Shown piece by piece: positions 51,801 through 60,800 of a stretch of DNA of 64,000 bases. The stretch spans positions 1-64,000 of the forward strand of contig JAUCBJ010006028.1 in assembly GCA_032718475.1 (NCBI GenBank), in the 5' to 3' direction. The translations under genes and the position numbers were made by a program. Under the pieces are notes generated by a model, which worked only from the letters and a program-made list of their open reading frames with translations, was not told the DNA's origin and made no database searches. Source of the DNA: Nemertoderma westbladi (lineage: Eukaryota; Xenacoelomorpha; Nemertodermatida; Nemertodermatidae). Position 1 is the first letter of the stretch. Every line of letters begins with the position of its first letter.

Positions 51801-54800
51801 TCAAACCGATAGTGAGTGAGAATAGTTCCTCAACCGATAGTGAGTGAGAATAGTTCCTCAAACCGATAGTGAGTGAGAATAGTTCCTCAACCGATAGTGA
51901 GTGAGAATAGCTCCTCAACCGATAGTGAATGAGAATAGTTCATCAACCGATAGTGAGTGAGAATAGTTCCCCAACCGATAGTTAGTGAGAATAGTTTCGC
52001 AAACCGATAGTGAGTGAGAATAGTTCCTCTGCCGATAATGAGTGAGAATAGTTCCTCAACCGATAGTGAGTGAGAATAGTTCCTCAAACCGATAGTGAGT
52101 GAGAATAGTTCCTCAACCGATAGTGAGTGAGAATAGCTCCTCAACCGATAGTGAATGAGAATAGTTCATCAACCGATAGTGAGTGAGAATAGTTCCTCAA
52201 CCGATAGTTAGTGAGAATAGTTTCGCAAACCGATAGTGAGTGAAAATAGTTCCTCTGCCGATAATGAGTGAGAATAGTTCCTCAACCGATAGTGAGTGAG
52301 AATAGTTCCTCAACCGATAGTGAATGAGAATAGTTCATCAACCGATAGTGAGTGAGAATAGTTCCTCAACCGATAGTTAGTGAGAATAGTTTCGCAAACC
52401 GATAGTGAGTGAGAATAGTTCCTCAAACCGATAGTGAGTGAGAATAGTTCCTCAACCCTATAGTGAGTGAGAATAGATCCTCAAACCGATAGTGAGTGAG
52501 AATAGTTCTTCAAACCGATAGTGAGTGAGAATAGTTCCTCAACCGATAGTGAGTGAGAATAGTTCCTGAAACCGATAGTGAGTGAGAATAGTTCCTCAAA
52601 CCGATAGTGAGTGAGATTAGTTATTCATACCGATAGTGAGTGAGAATAGTTCCTCAACCAATAGTGAGTGAGAATAGTTCCTCAAACCGATAGTGAGTGA
52701 TAATAGTTCCTCAAACCGATAGTGAGTGAGAATAGTTCCTCAACCGATAGTGAGTGAGAATAGTTTCTCAACCGATAGTGAGTGAGAATAGTTCCTCTGC
52801 CGATAATGAGTGAGAATAGTTTCTCAAACCGATAGTGAGTGAGAATAGTTTCTCAACCGATAGTGAGTGACAATAGTTTCTCAACCGATAGTGAGTGACA
52901 ATAGTTCATCAACCGATAGTGAGTGAGAATAATTCCTCTGCCGATAATGGGTGAGAATAGTTCCTCGAACCGATAGTGAGTGAGAATAGTTCCTCAACCG
53001 ATAATGAGTGACAATAGTTCCTCTGCCGATAATGGGTGAGAATAGTTCCTCAAACCGATAGTGAATGAGAATAGTTCATCAACCGATAATGAGTGAGAAT
53101 AGTTCCTATGTCGATAATGTGTGAGAATAGTTCCTCAAACCGATAGTGAGTGAGAATAGTTCCTCTGCCGATAATGGGTGAGAATAGTTCCTCAAACCGA
53201 TAGTGAGTGAGAATAGTTCCTCTGCCGATAATGGGTGAGAATAGTTCCTCAAACCGATAGTGAGTGAGAATAGTTCCTCAACCGATAGTGAGTGAGAATA
53301 GTTCCTCAAACCGATATTGAGTGAGAATAGTTCCTCAACGCGATAGTGAGTGAGAATAGATCCTCAAACCGATAGTGAGTGAGAATAGTTCTTCAAACCG
53401 ATAGTGAGTGAGAATAGTTCATCAACCGATAGTGAGTGAGAATAGTTCTTCAAACCGATAGTGAGTGAGAATAGTTCCTCTGCCGATAATGGGTGAGAAT
53501 AGTTCCTCAAACCGATAGTGAGTGAGAATAGTTCATCAACCGATAGTGAGTGAGAATAGTTCCTCAACCGATAGTGAGTGAGAATAGTTCCTCAACCGAT
53601 AATAGGTGAAAATAGTTCCTCAACCGATAGTGAGTGAGAATATAGTACCTCAAACCGATAGTGAGTGAGAATAGTTCATCAAACCGATAGTGAGTGAGAA
53701 TAGTTCCTCAACCGATAGTGAGTGAGAATAGTTCCTCAACCGATAGTGAGTGAGAATAGTTCATCAACCGATAGTCAGTGAGAATAGTTCCTCAACCGAT
53801 AGTGAGTGAGAATAGTTCCTCAACCGATAGTTAGTGAGAATAGTTTCGCAAACCGATAGTGAGTGAGAATAGTTTCGCAAACCGATAGTGAGTGAGAATA
53901 GTTCCTCTACCGATAATGAGTGAGAATAGTTCCTCAACCGATAGTGAATGAGAATAGTTCCTCAACCGATAGTGAGTGAGAATAGCTCCTCAACCGATAG
54001 TGAATGAGAATAGTTCATCAACCGATAGTGAGTGAGAATAGTTCCCCAACCGATAGTTAGTGAGAATAGTTTCGCAAACCGATAGTGAGTGAGAATAGTT
54101 CCTCTGCCGATAATGAGTGAGAATAGTTCCTCAACCGATAGTGACTGAGAATAGTTCCTCAAACCGATAGTGAGTGAGAATAGTTCCTCAACCGATAGTG
54201 AGTGAGAATAGTTCCTCAAACCGATAGTGAGTGAGAATAGTTCCTCAACCGATAGTGAGTGAGAATAGCTCCTCAACCGATAGTGAATGAGAATAGTTCA
54301 TCAACCGATAGTGAGTGAGAATAGTTCCCCAACCGATAGTTAGTGAGAATAGTTTCGCAAACCGATAGTGAGTGAGAATAGTTCCTCTGCCGATAATGAG
54401 TGAGAATAGTTCCTCAACCGATAGTGAGTGAGAATAGTTCCTCAAACCGATAGTGAGTGAGAATAGTTCCTCAACCGATAGTGAGTGAGAATAGCTCCTC
54501 AACCGATAGTGAATGAGAATAGTTCATCAACCGATAGTGAGTGAGAATAGTTCCTCAACCGATAGTTAGTGAGAATAGTTTCGCAAACCGATAGTGAGTG
54601 AGAATAGTTCCTCTGCCGATAATGAGTGAGAATAGTTCCTCAACCGATAGTGAGTGAGAATAGTTCCTCAACCGATAGTGAATGAGAATAGTTCATCAAC
54701 CGATAGTGAGTGAGAATAGTTCCTCAATCGATAGTGAATGAGAATAGTTCATCAACCGATAGTGAGTGAGAATAGTTCCTCAACCGATAGTTAGTGAGAA

Positions 54801-57800
54801 TAGTTTCGCAAACCGATAGTGAGTGAGAATAGTTCCTCTGCCGATAATGAGTGAGAATAGTTCTTCGACCGATAGTGAGTGAGAATAGTTCCTCAAACCG
54901 ATAGTGAGTGAGAATAGTTCCTCAACCCTATAGTGAGTGAGAATAGATCCTCAAACCGATAGTGAGTGAGAATAGTTCTTCAAACCGATAGTGAGTGAGA
55001 ATAGTTCCTCAACCGATAGTGAGTGAGAATAGTTCCTCAAACCGATAGTGAGTGAGATTAGTTATTCAAGCCGATAGTGAGTGAGAATAGTTCCTCAACC
55101 GATAGTGAGTGAGAATAGTTCCTCAAACCGATAGTGAGTGATAATAGTTCCTCAAACCGATAGTGAGTGAGAATAGTTCCTCAACCGATAGTGAGTGAGA
55201 ATAGTTTCTCAACCGATAGTGAGTGAGAATAGTTCCTCTGCCGATAATGAGTGAGAATAGTTTCTCAAACCGATAGTGAGTGAGAATAGTTTCTCAACCG
55301 ATAGTGAGTGACAATAGTTTCTCAACCGATAGTGAGTGACAATAGTTCATCAACCGATAGTGAGTGAGAATAATTCCTCTGCCGATAATGGGTGAGAATA
55401 GTTCCTCGAACCGATAGTGAGTGCGAATAGTTCCTCAACCGATAATGAGTGACAATAGTTCCTCTGCCGATAATGGGTGAGAATAGTTCCTCAAACCGAT
55501 AGTGAATGAGAATAGTTCATCAACCGATAATGAGTGAGAATAGTTCCTATGTCGATAATGGGTGAGAATAGTTCCTCAAACCGATAGTGAGTGAGAATAG
55601 TTCCTCTGCCGATAATGGGTGAGAATAGTTCCTCAAACCGATAGTGAGTGAGAATAGTTCCTCTGCCGATAATGGGTGAGAATAGTTCCTCAAACCGATA
55701 GTGAGTGAGAATAGTTCCTCAACCGATAGTGAGTGAGAATAGTTCCTCAAACCGATAGTGAGTGAGAATAGTTCCTCAACGCGATAGTGAGTGAGAATAG
55801 ATCCTCAAACCGATAGTGAGTGAGAATAGTTCTTCAAACCGATAGTGAGTGAGAATAGTTCATCAACCGATAGTGAGTGAGAATAGTTCTTCAAACCGAT
55901 AGTGAGTGAGAATAGTTCCTCTGCCGATAATGGGTGAGAATAGTTCCTCAAACCGATAGTGAGTGAGAATAGTTCCTCTGCCGATAATGGGTGAGAATAG
56001 TTCCTCAAACCGATAGTGAGTGAGAATAGTTCCTCAACCGATAATGAGTGACAATAGTTCCTCTGCCGATAGTGAGTGAGAATAGTTCCTCTGCCGATAG
56101 TGAGTGAGAATAGTTCCTCAACCGATAGTGAGTGAGAATAGTTCCTCAAACCGATAGTGAGTGAGAATAGTTCCTCAAACCGATAGTGAGTGAGAATAGT
56201 TCCTCTGCCGATAATGGGTGAGAATAGTTCCTCAAACCGATAGTGAGTGAGAATAGTTCCTCAACCGATAATGAGTGACAATAGTTCCTCTGCCGATAGT
56301 GAGTGAGAATAGTTCCTCTGCCGATAATGGGTGAGAATAGTTCCTCAAACCGATAGTGAGTGAGAATAGTTCCTCGGCCGATAATGGGTGAGAATAGTTC
56401 CTCGGCCGATAATGGGTGAGAATAGTTCCTCAAACCGATAGTGAGTGAGAATAGTTCCTCAACCGATAATGAGTGACAATAGTTCCTCTACCGATAATGG
56501 GTGAGAATAGTTCCTCAAACCTATAGTGAGTGAGAATAGATCCTCAAACCGATAGTGAGTGAGAATAGTTCTTCAAACCGATAGTGAGTGAGAATAGTTC
56601 CTCAACCGATAGTGAGTGAGAATAGTTCCTCAAACCGATAGTGAGTGAGATTAGTTATTCAAGCCGATAGTGAGTGAGAATAGTTCCTCAACCGATAGTG
56701 AGTGAGAATAGTTCCTCAAACCGATAGTGAGTGATAATAGTTCCTCAAACCGATAGTGAGTGAGAATAGTTCCTCAACCGATAGTGAGTGAGAATAGTTT
56801 CTCAACCGATAGTGAGTGAGAATAGTTCCTCTGCCGATAATGAGTGAGAATAGTTTCTCAAACCGATAGTGAGTGAGAATAGTTTCTCAACCGATAGTGA
56901 GTGACAATAGTTTCTCAACCGATAGTGAGTGACAATAGTTCATCAACCGATAGTGAGTGAGAATAATTCCTCTGCCGATAATGGGTGAGAATAGTTCCTC
57001 GAACCGATAGTGAGTGCGAATAGTTCCTCAACCGATAATGAGTGACAATAGTTCCTCTGCCGATAATGGGTGAGAATAGTTCCTCAAACCGATAGTGAAT
57101 GAGAATAGTTCATCAACCGATAATGAGTGAGAATAGTTCCTATGTCGATAATGGGTGAGAATAGTTCCTCAAACCGATAGTGAGTGAGAATAGTTCCTCT
57201 GCCGATAATGGGTGAGAATAGTTCCTCAAACCGATAGTGAGTGAGAATAGTTCCTCTGCCGATAATGGGTGAGAATAGTTCCTCAAACCGATAGTGAGTG
57301 AGAATAGTTCCTCAACCGATAGTGAGTGAGAATAGTTCCTCAAACCGATAGTGAGTGAGAATAGTTCCTCAACGCGATAGTGAGTGAGAATAGATCCTCA
57401 AACCGATAGTGAGTGAGAATAGTTCTTCAAACCGATAGTGAGTGAGAATAGTTCATCAACCGATAGTGAGTGAGAATAGTTCTTCAAACCGATAGTGAGT
57501 GAGAATAGTTCCTCTGCCGATAATGGGTGAGAATAGTTCCTCAAACCGATAGTGAGTGAGAATAGTTCCTCTGCCGATAATGGGTGAGAATAGTTCCTCA
57601 AACCGATAGTGAGTGAGAATAGTTCCTCAACCGATAATGAGTGACAATAGTTCCTCTGCCGATAGTGAGTGAGAATAGTTCCTCTGCCGATAGTGAGTGA
57701 GAATAGTTCCTCAACCGATAGTGAGTGAGAATAGTTCCTCAAACCGATAGTGAGTGAGAATAGTTCCTCAAACCGATAGTGAGTGAGAATAGTTCCTCTG

Positions 57801-60800
57801 CCGATAATGGGTGAGAATAGTTCCTCAAACCGATAGTGAGTGAGAATAGTTCCTCAACCGATAATGAGTGACAATAGTTCCTCTGCCGATAGTGAGTGAG
57901 AATAGTTCCTCTGCCGATAATGGGTGAGAATAGTTCCTCAAACCGATAGTGAGTGAGAATAGTTCCTCGGCCGATAATGGGTGAGAATAGTTCCTCGGCC
58001 GATAATGGGTGAGAATAGTTCCTCAAACCGATAGTGAGTGAGAATAGTTCCTCAACCGATAATGAGTGACAATAGTTCCTCTACCGATAATGGGTGAGAA
58101 TAGTTCCTCAAACCGATAGTGAGTGAGAATAGTTCCTCGGCCGATAATGGGTGAGAATAGTTCCTCAAACCGATAGTGAGTGAGAATAGTTCCTCAACCG
58201 ATAATGAGTGACAATAGTTCCTCTGCCGATAATGGGTGAGAATAGTTCCTCAAACCGATAGTGAGTGAGAATAGTTTCTGAACCGATAGTGGGTGAGAAT
58301 AGTTTCTGAACCGATAGTGGGTGTGAAGATCATTTATAGTTCCACTTTTTATAATTATTAGTTCCAAGATTATCAGTTAAAAGAGTTTTATTAATAATTT
58401 ATATATTAAACATCATCCTTCCTTACCAGGCGCGTTTGCTCACTTACGTTCTCACACACACCCACCTACCGGGTCTAACTGGTTTAGACCAAATTCACCT
58501 TCTAGCGTTGGCCGATGTGATTGGTTCCTTCCAATCAGACGGCTTGGGGACTTCGATTCAGCCCAACAGGCAGGACAGTAGGAATACCGGTAAGGAATAA
58601 AATCGTACTGGTGCGGATGATTCCTGTATATGGTTAACCCTTAAACTGGTGACGATTTTTCTAAAACGCCATCTCCATTTGGTGAAAACTCACATATGAG
58701 TTACAGTAAAACCGTTCTGACTTGGTTTCAACTCACATATGAGTTTCGGCTATACTTTTGTTTATCAGCTGTCAGGAAGGAAGCATTGACTTATATGTCG
58801 ACGACAATAGGCCCTGTATTGGGCCGTTGATAAGCTTTATAACAGTAGTTGTATCGGCTTCACACGATCAGTATAGGCTAAACAAGACGGTAGTAAAGTG
58901 TGGGAAAATTGTAAAATTTCAACTAATGGCCGTTTCATTATTATAAGTTTATTATAGGAAGGGATCTAGGGGTCTTAACCTCGAATGATAAGTTTATTAC
59001 CCGCTGGATAATGTTGCACATTATGTACGGTACAGTACATCCTCTTCTGTCGACGAAGTTGCGTAATATTTCCATTTTCGAATAAAAATATATTTTTTAT
59101 TCTTAGCAGTATTTTTTATTCTTAGCAGTATTTTTTACTCTTAGCAGTATTTTTTACTCTTAGCAGTATTTTTTATTCTTAGCAGTATTTCAAAGAAACC
59201 AATGGCAATCATATAATAAAGCCTAATTGGTGATCTAATGCTGCAATATTGAGTTAGGCATGGCTTCCGTCGCACTACGGATGGAGCCAGTTCCTATTTA
59301 GAGTGGCCAAGGACTTTGCTGATTAAAGATATATTGGCATAGTAGTATTACACTCTGACAGCTTTATAAAATACAATTGGTTTTATGGTACGTGTTTGTA
59401 TTTATAGTAGAAGTTATAAGGCCAACAATAACAACTATAATTAGTCCAGACTGTAACGGGTATGCTGGAATTCCTTGCAGGTGGTGAGAGTTTAGATGAA
59501 TGCGGCGTTAAGTTCCTTATAGCAATGCGACTGCATTCCTGTCTGAGTCGTTCATTGCCTCCTTACGAACGCGCTAAGTTGCGTCAGCGGGGTCTGGATT
59601 CCAGCTACTTTGCTTGGGCCTTCCATTCCGAGACTCAGGCCGCTTTAATTGAACTCATTCCAGGTTGGAATTCCTCGTATAATGCACCATGGGTGTTGCG
59701 TCTAATTTATTTACACAAAAAATGGAACAAGCGGCTCTTCATATTTATTTAAAAAAAAGCCTGGTGTTTTAATGAACTCACAAAATGATTGATTTGGCGA
59801 AATTCACTATTACATGACCTTTTAACATTTTAATTTTTTGTTACCGACTACTTAATTTTTACATATAAACTTTAGGCGTAAAGAAAGGCAGTCCAACATG
59901 GTCCGAACTCAAAAGTCTAGGGGTCGGGTGGTGGCTGCGTTCTATAACGTTACTCAAGCGGTTAGTGGAGCAACTAGCTAAGTCGGCTTTCCAATCCCGA
60001 CAAGATCCGCTAGATGCCGCATTCTACTACCTGGCCATGGGGAAGAAATCGTTGGTGACCGCCTTGTTTCGGTCAGTTCGCGATTCCAAAATGACGAATT
60101 TCTTCCAAAATGATTTCACCCAGGACAGGTAAAAGTCAATTTAATTAATAAAAATCTGTCACTTAAAAAAGCTATGTTTTATAACGGAAAAGGGGGCGTT
60201 CATAAAGTATGTCACGCACTAGGGGGGGGAGGGGGGGCGGGTTAGAGCTTGCAGACAGAGGGGGGAGGGGGTGTCGACTTTTGTGACGGTCACGGCGATG
60301 TTCTATGCTTTAATGTTAGCTTGGCTTTGACATTCACACTTGTGTAGAAGAGTGGGTAACTTTAAGGAAAACAATAAACTCAATAACATTAAGTATAATC
60401 GATAAATTGAGTAGGACATAGAAGCCATTGACTCCAACACTGTAATACCTGTTAGTAATATAGAATAAGAACACTTGACTTGCCCGTAGGAAAATGTAGA
60501 TATAGTGATTGAATTGATATTGTATTTTGGCATAACAAACATTGTGTATTATTACCAAAATATTTTTTGTCGAGGCGGGGCGGTTTCGACAAAACGGGGC
60601 GGGTGATTTCACAGTTCTGTTTCATTGTTTAACTTTATATCAGATTGGTTGCCGAGGATTAAATAATAATGCCACTTTTTCAAGAGTTTTGGTAATGTAA
60701 ATGTCGGTGCTTTTGGTAAAATATAAAACTCATTATTGGTTGCTATTGTGTATCTCTAGATGGCGTAAAGCTGCACTGAAGAACGCCTACGCGTTGTTAG

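Larger units (their letters stand above)
51249..58324 (+). repeat. 7.1-kb minisatellite, 28/29-bp unit, about 250 copies, starting at the exon 18 donor
   Basis: The unit is GTGAGAATAGTTCCTCAACC then GATAGTGA (29 bp when CAAACC). The first six bases are the real donor of exon 18 (GCGCAG|GTGAGA), and junctions between units create GTGAGT. Higher-order structure: a 283-bp block (51604, 51887) is itself copied about 2,358 bp downstream (53962, 54245), and 54927-56519 is duplicated in tandem as 56520-58112 (offset 1,593). Minus-strand open frames with NYSHSLSVEELFSLTIG-like periods are repeat artefacts. Confidence 0.97.
58590..59480 (+). other. Intron between exons 19 and 20
   Basis: AT-rich intron. 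It contains two copies of the hairpin-forming word AACTCACATATGAGTT (about 58687 and 58723) and the 19-bp repeat at 59091-59185. It ends AATTCCTTGCAG. No coding potential. Confidence 0.75.

Noticed and set aside
51604..58026. Series of minus-strand frames with NYSHSLSVEELFSLTIG-type repeats
   Set aside because: Translation of the 28/29-bp intron array. Lengths follow the 28/29-bp mix, and there is no promoter or splice evidence.
60303..60612. Two overlapping minus-strand frames in the exon 21-22 intron
   Set aside because: AT-rich chance frames with no recognisable domain.
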